This document shows positions 32,596-45,384 of a stretch of 64,000 nucleotides of DNA, piece after piece. A program made the translations under genes and the position numbers. The DNA comes from Allomyces arbusculus (taxonomy: Eukaryota; Blastocladiomycota; Blastocladiomycetes; Blastocladiales; Blastocladiaceae). Numbering within the stretch: position 1 is the first letter of the stretch; every line of letters begins with the position of its first letter. The DNA lies in assembly GCA_027604705.1 (NCBI GenBank), contig JADHYV010000003.1, positions 62,001-126,000 of the forward strand. The letters run 5' to 3'. A model generated the notes under the pieces. It made no database searches. It saw nothing but the letters and a program-made list of their open reading frames with translations, and was not told where the DNA came from.

Positions 32596-33871
32596 ATGAG
32601 CACCACCACCGAGCCGACTGTGGCCAAATCCGGCGCTCAGCCGGAAAAATTGGCGACGCGCCAGATTGCCAGCCATTTCCGCCCGTGTATCGACCTGCAC
32701 CATGGCCAGGTCAAGCAAATTGTCGGCGGGACGCTCGACGACAGCGACCCGAATGCGCTCAAGACCAATTTTGTGTCCAAGTACGCATTTGTCGCGCGCC
32801 CCTTCACCACCATCAACGCAAACGGATGCGCTGACGCTGTGCGCCGATTGCACAGCCACTCTGCGAGCCACTACGCCGAGCTCTATCGCAAGCACGGCCT
32901 GCACGGCGCGCACGTCATCAAGCTCGGTCCGGGCAACGACGAGGCGGCAACGAGTGCGCTGCAGGCGTGGCCAAGTACGTCTGTGCCGATTTGAACCAAT
33001 CGACTGTGTTCGCGTGCGGCGGCTCACAGCTCGAAAGACGGCTTACAGGTCGGCGGCGGCATCTCGCTTGACAACGCGCAGCTGTGGCTCGACCGCGGCG
33101 CCAAGCAAGTGATTGTCACGTCGTGGCTCTTTGTGGACGGCAAGTTTGCTGAGGACCGGCTGCGCGCGCTGTCGAGCGCGATTGGCCGCGACCGGCTGGT
33201 CGTGGACTTGAGGTACGCGCGCTGTCACCCGGCTGTGGTTAGGGTGAACCGGTTGAATAACGGATTGTGCGCGTATGGCGTAGCTGTCGCCGCCGCGGCG
33301 ACCAGTGGATCGTGGCCATGGACAAGTGGACCAAGTTGACCGACCTGCACGTCAACAAGGGTTCGCGCTGCTTTTCTTCAGCTCTTCTCGTCCTCGGCCG
33401 TGTCCATCTTGATGACGCTCTGACGATCATGAACGTATCCAGACACTTTGGATCGGCTGTCGGCGTACTGCACGTACGCCATTTCCGCTTTCACTTCTCC
33501 ACCCGTTCACACTCCGCTCACGTTTCCTCATCCACAGCGAGTTCCTGATCCACGCCGCAGACGTGGAAGGTCTGTGCCAGGGCATCGACGCTGACCTCGT
33601 GCGGTGCCTCGGCGCGTGGTGCACGATCCCCGTCACCTATGCGGGCGGCGCGCGGTCAATTGTTGACCTGCAGCTCGTGCACGACCTGAGCGGCGGAAAG
33701 GTTGACTTGACGTTTGGCAGGTGCGTTCCTCTCGTCCTCCCGCACCAGTTCGTATACGAGGGACTAACCTCCGTCACGACGTGTGACGGCAGTGCGCTCG
33801 ATATTTTCGGCGGGTCGGGCGTCACCCTCGACGAGTGCATCGCATGGAACCAGGCGCACCCCCGCGACTGA
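32596..33871 (+). CDS. HIS6: HIS6: ProFAR isomerase (histidine biosynthesis)
   Basis: Catalyses the Amadori isomerisation of ProFAR to PRFAR, the fourth step of histidine synthesis, in the cytosol. Exons 32596-32780, 32856-32978, 33030-33212, 33284-33360, 33443-33473, 33538-33720 and 33793-33871 give 286 residues. The (beta/alpha)8 sequence follows yeast His6 throughout: [16 protein letters not shown] near residue 31, [90 protein letters not shown]. The fifth exon is only 31 bases. The eukaryotic stand-alone type, not the bacterial HisA branch, is indicated by the inserts. It is convergent with VAC8 (230 bp). Confidence 0.93.
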
Positions 33872-34101
33872 ACGGAGCCGAATCGCAATCGAAATCAAAT
33901 CAAACCAATACGAAACGAATCCAACCTGTATTGATTCGTGATGGTCGCAAAAATTTACCCCACCGCTGCGCGCGGCGGAACGAAAGAAAGACAAGGACGA
34001 GGAAGAACGTCAACGGCGAGCGCGCCCCCTGGTGAGGCCTCCCAAAACCACAAACACCAAACCAAACCTTAAACCAGCAGATTCCCATCTCTCCCGACTC
34101 C

Positions 34102-36872
34102 CTACACCAAATCATAAATCGCGCGAATGCGTTCCGTCAACCGGCGCACCTCGTTCATCTGCGACGCGACACTGTAGTGGCTGCTGCGATTCGCCGCCGC
34201 ATCCGCCTCGGCTTGCGCCTGCGCTTGTGCTGCTGCCGCGGATGCTGTTGCGGGCTCGTCAGCGCGCAAGTCCTCGGCCGAGGCCTCGCCGCTCGGCGGG
34301 ACACTACCGGACGCGACCATCACCTCAAACTCGGCTGGTTGCGACCGTTTTGCCGAGCCGTCGCCGTTCATTGCTGTCGGCTCGGCGCCCGCCGACATCG
34401 GCCCATCGGCCGCGCGCGATGGCACGCGCAGTGTAGACCCGGACGACGCTGACGCGCGACGGCCAGTCCCTGGCGTTGCGCCGGGCAGGGATGGTGGTGC
34501 AGGCGGTGCCGCGTGCGGGAGCAACGGCAGGAGCGGGCGCAGCGCGCGCAAAATCCGCACATCCCCTAAATCCAGCAACTGCACGATCGCATGCAACGCG
34601 AGGTGGCGCAACGTCCAGTCGTCGAACCGCAGGAGGGCGGCGAGCGCGGCGACCAGCGGGGACATGGGTGTCGACGGCGCCGTCGTGCTCGACCCGTGCG
34701 ACGACGCCGTCGAGTTGCGGAGGACGCTCCGGTGCGGGTGGCCCAGTGGGGACGGCGGACGGTAGAGCGATCCCACGAGCGCATGGGCAAGGGACTCGAT
34801 ATCGGTCGGCCGCTGCGCAAGGTTCGCGAGGGCGGCGACGCCATTCGCCAGGACCTCGATCGATCCTTCCATGTCCGGATCGAGACAGTCGGGCATGACC
34901 GCATCAAGGTGCCGGTTCCCGTCGTCGTTCATCGCCACCGCGAGGCTTGGCGGGATCCGGCACAGGTACTCAAGCAACGGTACAACGTGGCCCTGCGCCG
35001 GGTGCAGCATTTCGGCACGGCACTTATCGTCGGTCGCGAGTACGGCCATGGCCGCGCCAATCTCGCACTGCACGGCCGCGTTCACGATATAGACTTCCGG
35101 GTCCATGGCGTCCCCCGCGGGTCCCGGATCCTCGACGAGCGCGCCGAGGAGCGGCGTCGTTTCCGCGACCACGAGCGAATTGGCCCGTGTGGGAGTTTCC
35201 GGTGGCATCCCGGACGACGCCGGCATGAGCAGGACGCGGCGGAACGTATCGAGCGCGCCGAGCCGCAGAATCCGGACTTTGTAATCCCGATCGGCCGCGG
35301 CCAAGTTGCGCAGCGTCGACGCCGCATGCAGTCGAATCTCGTCCGTCACCTGCCTGGTCAACACCGTCCCATCCGTGACGAGCAACTGTTTGACCAAGTT
35401 TGACTGCACGATGCCGCGATCGCTGACGAGCGCCAAGAGCACGTTCACAAATGTATCCTGCAGTCCCAAACTCGCGAGCCGTGCGGGCAACGCGTCGCAG
35501 ATCGACAGGTTGCGCAGACATGCCGCGGCAGCGAGCCGCAGTGGCGGGTACTCGGACCGCGCGTGCGCAATGAGCACACTCAGGGCTGACGAGTGCACAA
35601 TCAAGTTCTGGAAGACGGTGGCCGATGCCAAGTTGCGCAGCGCGAGTGCCGCCTGCGTCTGCAGCCGCAATGGCGTTGGCGGGCTCAGGTGGCCGACAAG
35701 CGTCGGCGTCAGCGACGCGTACCGGTCGAAGTCGGTGAGCCGCGCGCGCGTCGATGCGTCCACGGCGAGATTCGACACGGCCGTTGTCGCGTAGTAGACG
35801 ACTTCCGGGTCCTGGTGCCGCCGGAGCAAGTCAATCAGGGCGGCGAGGGCATCGACGGCGGGTTCCGCGCCCGACTCGTAGAGCGCGTCAGCGTCGGGCT
35901 CGACGAGCATCGCGCGGTGTGTGGCTGAGTGCGTCAGGTTGAGCAACGCACCCGTCGCGTTGCGCGCAACGCGCACGTCGTCGGCCTGCGTCAGCGAAAT
36001 CAAACTCGTCACGAGTGCGGGCGTCGTAATATGCGACTTGGTTTCGTCGTCGGTCAAGAAATTGGTGATGCAGCCCACGGCATTACACTGCACCTCGATG
36101 CTCTGCGACTCGGTCAGCGCCAGAAGCCGCGAGACAATGTCGTCGGTGACGATGCTCGGCTTATTCTCGGCTATAGATCGAAAAGCAGGTCAGTGGCAAA
36201 TCCACAAAATCGCCCAGAACGAATCAGTGCGGACCAACTACAGCCAAGTTGCCCAGCGCGGCACTTGCTGCTCGTTGCACCTCGTCGTCCTCAAACCCAA
36301 GCAGCGACGTCAAGATGTCAACGACCGTCTCGTTGACGACGAGTGGTTCTGCAGACAAAAAAATGGGTTAGGCTGAGCCGAGAAACACGTCACCGATGCA
36401 GAAAAGCGCTACACGTACCACGTTCCGTGACATTGGCCAAAATCAACGCGGCAGCGCGCCCGCTCGGGATGTCCGTTGCGTCCGACTGCAATACGTTGAG
36501 CACTTCGAGCAGCTCACCCTGGAAGAAATCGCTCGGTGGATGCTCGAGCAATGAGCCCGTCGCGCCGGCATAGTCGGCAAAAAAGGGCAGGGCTACATCA
36601 ACCAGCAAATCACATCAGCTGCCCCGTCCAATACGTTGCTTGTCTAAGGCGGGGGTGCACGTACACTCGACAAACGAGAACACCTCGGCAATCGCATTCC
36701 GCTCGGCCTCGCGTGGGTCGGTCGCGAGCTGGTCGTAGAGTTTGCGTGACCGGTCGTCGCGCGACAAGGACGGGCAACACGCCGTCAGGCCGCAGCAAGT
36801 CCATGCAGTCGACGTGTCAGGCTCCGGCGGCGATGGGGCCAGCGTCTCGACTTGGCTCGAGGCGACGCCCAT
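34102..36872 (-). CDS. VAC8: Vac8-like armadillo-repeat protein
   Basis: Vacuole-membrane scaffold; in yeast Vac8 acts in vacuole inheritance, nucleus-vacuole junctions and the Cvt/autophagy pathway. Exons 36872-36665, 36592-36419, 36348-36235 and 36170-34102 give 854 residues. MGVASS offers an N-myristoylation Gly2, and Cys26, 27, 32 and 33 could be palmitoylated, as in the family's SH4 region. Armadillo repeats fill ~60-560 ([62 protein letters not shown]). The C-terminal ~250 residues extend beyond yeast Vac8 (578) with disordered Ala/Ser/Gln-rich segments and a final helix ([15 protein letters not shown]). It could be a paralogue with an altered role. One donor appears to be GTCCGC. Confidence 0.87.
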
Positions 36873-37853
36873 GATGAGGACGCGTCGAGGGGAAGCGGGG
36901 AAGGGAAAGAACGCGCGGAGCTAGTAGAGCAACCGGGTAATGGACGCGTCATTCGTGGTGTGCGTCGTATCGAGAGCGCGAGGACGCGAGAGGGGGGGGG
37001 GGGGGGGGGGAGCAAGGCGAATGAGCAGGGAGCACAGCTGTCAGCTGCTGGTCCCAGAGCAGTACGTTTCGGGACGACAAGTGCTGCTGCTGCTCTGTGC
37101 CTGAGGATCAGCGCGGGGAAAGGTGGCCGGGGCCAGCGAACGGCAACCACGGTCATGGCGAGAACCCCGCCCATCCTCGGAACACAAGAAGAGCGGCATC
37201 TTTCGCTGGTACAATAAGAGAGAGTCGGGAATTACCTGCACTCAGGAGCCGGATCGCGGCCAGGCAATGCGTCTGGTGCTGACGACGGCTGGGTGGATGC
37301 GTCCACTTGCCGATGCCAAGGACTGGGGAACCAGTGCACAGCAACGGTCCAAGAGCACCGGGGAATCGACTTGTTGTCGAGTGTCGGCGCTGTCGTCGGG
37401 CTGGAGCAGTCGAAAGGGGCCGTGAGGGTGTCGTCGATGGTTGCAGCAGAGCTGGCGGTTGGGTGCGCTTTCGTCGAGACTCGGCTGGGTCGCTGCACGG
37501 ACGCTTGGTACAAGAAACTTTTGCAGCAAGTATTGCTGGTGACGGAGGCGAGGACGGGGACCGGTCGTTGGTCGCGGCCGCCAGGGGACGATGAAGAGGT
37601 CGACCAGAAGTCCGAGAGGTCAAGCAGGGTCAAGTTCGCACTTGCGCTGCCTTGCAACGGTCGTTTTGGCGCGGTGCACCTTTGCAGTTTGCCACGCGGC
37701 TTTGCGTTTCGGTCGGGTGCCAGCACAAGGCACGGCCTTCAAACGCTGCCAGCTGCAAGCCTACAGGGCCGAGTTCCACGTCGATCCCAATCCAATCCAA
37801 AAATGAAATCCGCACGTCATGCACCTCCACTCTCCACACACTCTCCACCCTCT
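36873..37853 (-). other. Intergenic region between VAC8 and GCP3
   Basis: Nearly 1 kb between the GCP3 stop and the VAC8 start, both on the minus strand. It holds the GCP3 3' UTR and the VAC8 promoter, including a 19-G run ~120 bases upstream of the VAC8 ATG. No supported gene. Confidence 0.5.
36992..37010. repeat. Poly-G homopolymer (19 G)
   Basis: Nineteen uninterrupted G on the + strand (C on the VAC8 sense strand), 120-138 bases upstream of the VAC8 start codon. Confidence 0.9.
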
Positions 37854-40800
37854 TCACGCCGGCCCGCGGTCGCTCGCCGCGCGGGGCACTACCCGGCGCA
37901 CCTCCGGCGTTGGCGGGGCGAGGGGCATCTCCACGCTCCCCGCGTGGCCCTGCAAGATCGCCTGCGCCGCCGACATGGACCGCGACCGTGCCGGCATGCC
38001 GCCGCCGGACGAGGATGAGCTCGCTGGTGGTGGCGGGTCGACATTGGGCGACGCTCCCGCTCCCGCTCCCGCTCCGCCCCCTCCACCGCCGACGATTGGA
38101 CTTGGTGCGGTCGACGAGAGCGCCGACGCTGGCCGGTAGACGTTCATGTCGACGAGTTTCTGCACGGGCGCCTGCGCGAGCTGGTAGTGCTCGTTGAAGT
38201 TGAGCCGCACGGCGAGGTTGCGCAGATGCTCGTCGGGGTGTGTCGACAGCTCGCCGAGAATCTCGCCAACCAGGCTCTGTATCGCGGGGATGAACCGACA
38301 TCAGTGTGAATCTCGTGTGCCCTTCACCAGAATAATCCAAGCAATCAAGTAACTGCACCTTGAACGTCTCGCGCGCCCGCGCAATCGTGTCGGTAATCTC
38401 CTTGAACGACCGCGCATTTGGTCTCGCCGACCGCGGCATATCCTCGACCCCACCCCCGAGTCCACGGTCCAATGACCAGTGCTTGCGATGCCTGAGCTGC
38501 TGCTCCGCGCGCCATTCGTCGGCCTCGCGCTCAGCATACTCGTGCAGCTGCCCAAGCCCGCGCCGAATCACGCTGATTTGGTTAAAGATCCGCATGAACC
38601 GGTCCAACAGCGTCGTCTCGCCCGACGCGCTCGCCGGCATTGGCTGCGGCGGGAACAAGCCCGACGACGAAGCGGTCGCCGACGGCGGGGCACTGTTGTC
38701 CCCTAACGTCATGGAGGGCGCGGCCTGCATGACGAACCCGCGCGTCGCGAGCCGGTTCAGGTACTTGTGGTGCGCGGCAATCAGCATATCGAGGTCAATC
38801 CCGGGCTTTTCAATCTCCTGCATCAGTTCCGACCACCCGACCTCAACCACTTCAAACACGTAGTAGTACTGCAGCTGGTAGACGAAGTGCGTCATTTCCG
38901 ACCACAGCACGTGCCCGAGATGCAGTTCGCGCTTGACGCGCGGCGAGATGCCGCCCGGGGCCACGTTACCCGTGACGTGCGCGGCCATGTTAGGTGTCGA
39001 CGCGGCGGACCGTAGCCCGCGAACTCCGCCGGGCCGGTCGAGTGCGTGTGCGGCGGCAGCCGCTGCGCCGGATCCGCGCGGGGCCATGGCCTTACGTGCG
39101 GCACGCATGGTTGTGGCTTCGCGTCGGGTCGCGAATGCATGGTCGGACCACCCGCGCGCGAGCACGGATTCGGCGCGCTTGAGGTTCCACAAGAAGTTGG
39201 ACAATTTCTGGTACTGCACGAGTGCGTAGGGCGAGATGACAGTGTTGATGGGCGCGTCCACGTGGTAGTCGACGCTGAACACGTCCCATCCGACGTCGCC
39301 CGCGGCGTGCTGTTGCAGTCGCACGTCGAGCCGGCGCAAAATGTCGGGGTCTTCGTATTGCGCGTTCGATGACCTGATGGATTGCTCCAAGACCGACGTC
39401 AGGTGGTGTCGGTAGAGCGTCGACGCGGGCTTGTTGAGGTGCGCGCTGGGGTGCAAATCGAGAATGAGTGAGGGGACGCAACCGCGCACGGTTCGGGGGA
39501 GTGAAGACGAGAACGTACCTCAGCCCCTCGAGCAAACACTGAATAAAGTCGCCCTGGCCGAGCAGCAAATACTTCTTCAGCGCCAAAAAATGCTCCTTGA
39601 GCCGGAACTCGCCGAGCAGCCTAGACACGAGCCGATCGGCCGTGATGCGGAACGCCGCGTCGATACTCGTCTCAAACAAGTGCAAGTCGCCGTACTCGAT
39701 CCCGACGGCGCGCGCGCCCAACTGGCTGCGCATGGCCACCCACTCGTGATCGCGCGCGCGAAACCGCAAAAAATTGAGCGATTTCCCGATCAGGTAAATC
39801 TTCTTGGCGAGTGTCTTGTCAATAAAACTGGGCGTCATTTCGTGCCGCATCAGGTACTTCTTTTTCCACCAGTGCTCGTGGTCGTCGCGAATCTCCGGGT
39901 CGGACTTAATAAAAAACTCTTCGTGCGGATCGACTAGGTCGCCCTCGTAGACCCAACGCCGCACCATGCCGAACAGCGGCTGGCAAATCGTGCGTAGGAT
40001 GTGTGTCGTGAACGCCTGCACGACCGGGTCGCCGTGGTGCAGGTACGAGTGCACGTTCGTCACGGCTTGCCCGCCGCGTGAATTCCAGCTCGTGGTCGCC
40101 ATAGCCGACATGAGCCGGAGCCGCTGCGTCGGCTCGGCACTCCAGTGAAGAAGTCGGCGCAGCGTCAGACCCTGCGCGCCTGACTGGCTTGCAGCCGTCT
40201 CGAGCACTGCCACAAGCCGGTAGTAGTTGGCGAGCTCGGCCTGCAGTGCCGCGCAGAGGGACTGGCCCACGAGCCCTTGCGGTTGCGCGACGCCCGGTGC
40301 GAGTCGTGCCTCGAGGCCGCGGTACAATGACCCAACTTCGCTGATTAGCGTCACAATGGTTTTGATGGGGTGAGAAAACCCGTCGGTCGAGACGAGCTTG
40401 TACCCTTCTTTTTCGTCCCACTTGATGAGCTTGCCGTCGACGCCCTGCAGCACGAACAGCAGGTCCTGGATGATGGCGGCTTCCGGGACGGCGTAGGAGG
40501 CTACATGAGAACGGCGTAAATTGTCATAACTCGGACCAACTGAGAGAGAGAAAGGCGTCGGTGGACGCACATTCGGCCTCGGTGACGGTGTCGAACCGCG
40601 ACTTGGAGCGGCTTGGTCCTCTTGCCGGCGCTGCCGAAGTCTGGGTCACGTTGGGGCTATCGAGTGCGGCCTGCGACGAGGTGGGCGTGATCCCGCGCGA
40701 CTGCGTAAACGGAAGGGCCAGCTGGGATGCGCTTAAGCTGCTGAGCGGAATCTCGACCTAGATGGCGCGGCGGTGAGCACTTTGTGGGCGCCGCGCAAAT

Positions 40801-41564
40801 CGTGAACAATGGGGCCGTGATTCGTACCGCCGAGTCGTCCGTTTGCTCAACTTGCTGCGCAACGGCGTGCAGAAAGTAGAGAATGGCCCATTTGCGCGTG
40901 ACTTTCGGGTTCTATGCCGTGCGGCCTGGGCATGAGACGAGAGATCGATTGGATGGACGCTAGAGAGGTTAGGGAAACAAACCCTCTGCAACTGGCCAGC
41001 AAGGTACGAGAATCGAAGCGCGCGCGTGGCCGTGGATGAGCTGGTCGCGACTAGTGCCAACGAGACGTCGCGTCAGATTTGGCCATGGACAGAGTGCGAC
41101 CCCCACGAACCCCAGGAACCACCACCACCATACGTTTCTTCTTGATTAGGTCGGCCACGACCGTTTCGTTGTGCGACGCCGGTGCGGCGATGCGACTGGC
41201 GGTCATACAGCGTCCCATTAGCCCCCACAATCACACTACTCGCAAGCCTTCACTCTCGCAACAAATACCTGCCGAGAATGCGCATGCAGCGGTTCCGCAG
41301 GCGCGCGAGGCGTGGGTCGTCATCGGGCCCCGGGCTGTCGTTCCCAGCTGCCATGGATGAGGTTCCCGCCATGGCCGAGTAGAAGCCCGAGTCGGGTTCC
41401 GGACGCGCAACAAAACGGCGGATCAAGAGGTCGAGGTTCTCGGCAATGGCGCTCGGCATCTGTGCGGCGCTCGGATGCCGCGGCAAGTTGCGTGGGGGGG
41501 GCATGGTGCCACTGCCAAGGGCACCGCCGAGCCCGCCAGCGGCGTTCGGGTTGCTGGACGACAT
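37854..41564 (-). CDS. TUBGCP3: Gamma-tubulin complex component 3 (GCP3/Spc98)
   Basis: Core subunit of the gamma-tubulin small complex that nucleates microtubules at the spindle pole body or centriole. Eight exons: 41564-41269, 41195-41134, 41050-40983, 40911-40828, 40757-40571, 40500-39519, 39445-38359 and 38276-37854; 1,062 residues. The GRIP1 region shows AAIIQDLLFVLQGVDGKLI, GLVGQSLCAALQAELANYYR and LTLRRLLHWS. GRIP2 shows YLLLGQGDFIQCLLEGL, SSNAQYEDPDILRRLDVRL, GDVGWDVFSVDYHVDAPI and LAVRLNFNEHYQ, all GCP3-specific. The N-terminus keeps a short RKWAILYFLHAV motif. An Arg/Ala/Gly-rich insert near 'MAPRGSGAAAAAAHALDRPG' and a long Pro/Gly/Ser tail make it longer than human GCP3 (907). Confidence 0.93.
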
Positions 41565-41833
41565 GGTCGCAAGCGCGTGCAGCTAGTTGCACGTCGTGGG
41601 CGTGGTCAGAGTGCGCGGAATGTCGGATCGCAGCGTCGTCGTTGTCGTGCTGGCTGCAAGAGCTCGAACCTGACGCCGTCGTGCAGGAAGCGCTCACGTG
41701 GCGGGGATGTGGTTGCAGCCACGACGCGCCGGCCGCTTGCTCGCTGTCGACCCAGCCCGGGCCCGCTTCGACAGCACGACCAAGACGGCTGCACGGCGCC
41801 GGCAGCACCGTGACCAACAGCACAACAACCACG
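41565..41833. promoter_or_regulatory. Shared divergent promoter, GCP3 / SPC2
   Basis: Only 269 bp separate the two start codons, so both genes probably share one nucleosome-depleted promoter. No named element was recognised. Confidence 0.5.
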
Positions 41834-42659
41834 ATGCACGCGCCAGAGTACCCGCTGTCGGCATTCAAAGACGACCACAGTTCGTACCAGCCCCCTGTCA
41901 CCCGACGCCGACCACCACCATGCTGCAACTCATGACAACCCGGCCTGCATCCAGAACGCTTCGGCAAGGTCGCGCCCTACTCGTTCCACGACTACCGCCA
42001 CACGCTCGAGGACTCTATCCGCGACGTGCGTTTCCGGCTGCGCATTCCACAACCGTCACGGCGTGGTCACCCGGCCTGACCGTCCGCTGCGCTCACGCGC
42101 ACGCCGACTGTAGATCCTCGAATACGACCTCGAGTTTGACCTCTCCACAAAGTGGACCGACATCCGCATTGTCCTCGGCTTTCTCGCGTCCATTATCGGG
42201 ATTGGCGGCGCCGTCTACGGGTTCCTCGTCCCGTTCCACGAATCGAAAGCAGGCGTCACCGCATCCGTGATCGCCTACCTGGCCGTGTCGGCCATCACGA
42301 CCTACATTACCCTCTTTATCGAGGACGCCAAGGTGGCCACGGGCAAGCGCGTCGACCCCGTGGGCGTGGTACGCCCTCTTCCTCTCCCACTTCTCCACCA
42401 GTGTGCGGCTCACTTTGAACGGCCGTGTTAGGACCCACCCGTGACCCTGACCGTCGCGTCGGCCGTCGATGCGGCCTCGCCCAACTGCCAGCTGCAGTTG
42501 ACCTTCCACGCGCGCGCCGGTGTGCGGCACGCCGAAGTGCGCGCGACCGCGCCGCTCGAACGGTATTTCACGGCGTCTGGCGAATTGATCGCCGTCCGGT
42601 TCTACCGTGACGTGGTCGCGTGGATCCACGACGCGGTGCGGCAAACAGGAAACGAATAG
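41834..42659 (+). CDS. SPC2: Signal peptidase complex subunit 2
   Basis: ER-membrane accessory subunit of signal peptidase. Exons 41834-41879, 41955-42025, 42114-42368 and 42432-42659 give 199 residues. After a cytosolic start (DDHKRFGKVAPYSFHDY), two transmembrane helices lie at about 56-80 (IVLGFLASIIGIGGAVYGFL) and 90-112 (ASVIAYLAVSAITTYITLFI), separated by the family's lumenal-turn motif VPFHESKAG (compare PFPESK in human SPCS2). The soluble C-terminus carries VTLTVASAV and ends AWIHDAVRQTG. The first exon of 46 bases was accepted because its splice yields the Lys-rich sequence before the family's conserved Leu-Asp-Asp segment. It ends 42 bp from the convergent APEH stop. Confidence 0.87.
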
Positions 42660-42701
42660 AATCAACCTTGTATTGTATTCGTCTACCGAATTGTGCAATG
42701 T

Positions 42702-45092
42702 CTACACGCGAAACTCGGCAAAGAACCGCACCGTCGCCTCGAACCCGTACCGCGCTGCATCCATTGAATCGAGCGCGTGCCCAGAATCGTCAAACACGAG
42801 CGTGCGCACGGGCACGTGCGGCTTGTTGCCGCGCATCCACGCGATCCATTCAAGTGCCTGGTGGTTGGGCACGCGCGCGTCCTTCTTGCCGAGTTGCATC
42901 AAGGTCGGCGTTTCGACGCCGTTGATCACCGAATACGACGAGTGCGTCCACATCCGTGCGTAGGTCTCGGGCGTCACGAGCGAAGGGCGACGCAGGTCGT
43001 GTGGGAGTGCGGCCTCGGCGAAGGACCAATCCCTAAGCCGGTGTTGAGAGGGTGAGCGAAGGGGAGTACGGATGAAGGGTGGAGAGGATCAGGAGAACGC
43101 ACATGATGTCGGTGCCCGAGAAAGTGCCGAGGTTGAGTGCCGGGTTGCGAATCGACGCGGCGCGGTAGAAGCCCTACAAGCCCGCATCAGTTTTGTGCGC
43201 ATGCCGGAGCTGAAAGCAAATGAACGCGTACCGGGTACCGCCCCATCAAGAATGCGCCAATCAATCCGCCGTGCGACCCGCCCAAGTAATACACGTTCTC
43301 CTGGTCGAGGTTCAGGTCGGTGCGCGCAAGGAGCGCCTTGGCGACACGGTGCGAGTCCTCCACCTCGAGGTCGCCAATCTTGCCGACAAGGGCGTAAATC
43401 GACCCGTTGCCAAAACCGGTCGAGCCCGTGTAGTTGACTAAGAACCGACGACCAAACTTGGTTAGCACCAAATCCAGATTGCATGTGCATGCCAGGAAAA
43501 AACACATACCTAGCGCAACCGTATGCCCGTGCGCAACATACCCGAGAGTGCTGGCCGCCGAGACATCCCCCCACTCGTTCGCCGATGCCGAGTGCGGCCC
43601 GCCGTGCGGCAACAAGATCAGCGGCGACGGGTCCACCTGGTCCTTTGGGCGCACGACAATCGCCTGCACGCGCGGCGCAAACTCCTCCACCGTCACCTGT
43701 ACGTTTGCGAGCAATTTGGCCACCACCGCAGGCAACGTAAATGCCTTGACCGTAACCCACGCGCCGTCCTCACCAACCCGGACGAGTCGCGGCGGCTGGT
43801 CGAGCGCGCTCTCGACCGCAAGAATCCCGCGTTCCGACGCGTGCAGGACGCGGTACGATCGGTCTTCACGCCCGGACAGCCGCGTAACGGCGCCCGTGGC
43901 CAGATCAATCCGCACGATCTTGGTCCACGAGTACCACGCGGTCGTTGCGTAGATCGTGCCCTCGTAGGTCGTCTGCGCGGGGGTCAGCGCATCGACAAAC
44001 AAGCCCGGGAACGCGCCGGGCGATTCCGGGTCCTCGACGACTGGCACGACGACGCGAATATCGCCCGATTCGAAGTCAATTTCGTGCAGGGCCGAGCACG
44101 AGTTGTGCGGCCCGCCCACGGGCATCGACAAATACACGGCCTTGGAGCGCGAGACGTGCAAGACGGGGTACCGCGCGGCGTAGGTGTCGGGGGTGAGGGG
44201 GTTCAGATCGGTCCCGTCGAGATTCAGCGTATATAGCTGCGCGAGCCGGTTCGGGCAGTAGACGAGACCCCAGACTTTGGGCGCGCGGAGATACCCGACG
44301 AGAAGGAGCTTACTGTCGTCGAGAATGAACGTGGGCTATTGGTTGGTCGGTTCCCTGTCAGTATCGGTCATCCCATTCGCGAAAATGATTCTCGCGAGCG
44401 AGTACCTTGGATGGCGACACGTCGGTGCCAAGATCCAACACGTTGGGCGCGCCGAACGTCCACTCACCCTCCTCGCTCTGGTTCAGCACCAAATGCACGA
44501 CCACGGGCGGCCGCTTGCCCCAATACGCCTCGCCAAAATCCGGCTCGTACGTGAATGCGTCGACCGCGTCCCGTTTCGCCTCCTTGCGCTCGGCCACGTA
44601 AACAAGCTGTGTGCCCGACGCCGACCACGCAAGCGCTCCAATCTGGTCTGTTTTCACCATCAAATCAGTCCCCTGGATCACTACGCCTATCCACCCGCCA
44701 GAATAAAGCGTACTGTCGACATAGAAATCGCCGTGCGCGTCTGTCACCTCTGCGCTCGCGACCAGCACGCCCTCGTGATCCCAGACCTCGATCCACCGCT
44801 TCTTGCCCGCCCCATTGGCTACAGTGCGCTGCACGGCGCGCCACCAGGTGCCGTCACCGCACTCAAACACGGAGTCGAGCCCAAGCGACGCGTCTTCGGC
44901 GGGGACCGACGCCGTGGCACCGTCGAGGAACAGCGTCTGGTGCAGTGTGCGCTTGGTGTTGCGCTGCGTGTCGCGTGCGGTCCATGTGGTGGTCACGACG
45001 CGGTCGGATCCGAGGAAACGCGCGCTGGTGATGACGGGGGTCGCGGCGACCGCGCGGAATCGGGCGAGGGTCGTGTCGATATTGTTGGACAT
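42702..45092 (-). CDS. APEH: Acylaminoacyl-peptidase (S9 prolyl oligopeptidase family)
   Basis: Cytosolic serine peptidase that removes N-acylated residues from short peptides. Exons 45092-44406, 44335-43510, 43437-43232, 43173-43103 and 43032-42702 give 706 residues. Residues ~1-440 form the beta-propeller (DIGALAWSASGTQLVYVAERK matches the APEH signature). The alpha/beta-hydrolase domain shows ILLPHGGPHS, VNYTGSTGFG, nucleophile elbow GGSHGG (Ser559), Asp648 in GKKDARVP and His682 in DSGHALD; the triad is complete. SIRNPALNLGTFSGTDIMDW aligns with human APEH. An in-frame ATG 81 bases upstream (45173) would add 27 Ala/Pro-rich residues; I prefer 45092 because it aligns with the family's start. 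Confidence 0.92.
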
Positions 45093-45384
45093 GGTTGCTG
45101 TTGGTGCTGGTGCCGCGATTGCTGCTGGTGGTGCAGGCGCGTCAAGAGAGAAGTAGTGTGCGGGCACTTCCATTCGGCGAATTTATATTTGCGCTGCCAA
45201 AGGAGAGGAAAAGTGACGCGACAATGGCGACGAGAATGGCGAGCTTGCGGATGAACAGTGCGCGTTGTGTGTCGCGTGCATGCGAGCTGGTGGTACGATG
45301 TGATCGCCCGCATGTGGATCCGCCGGTCGGCCCGATCAAAAACTGATTCCTCGAGACCAAACCAATTTCATTCATTCATTTGAT

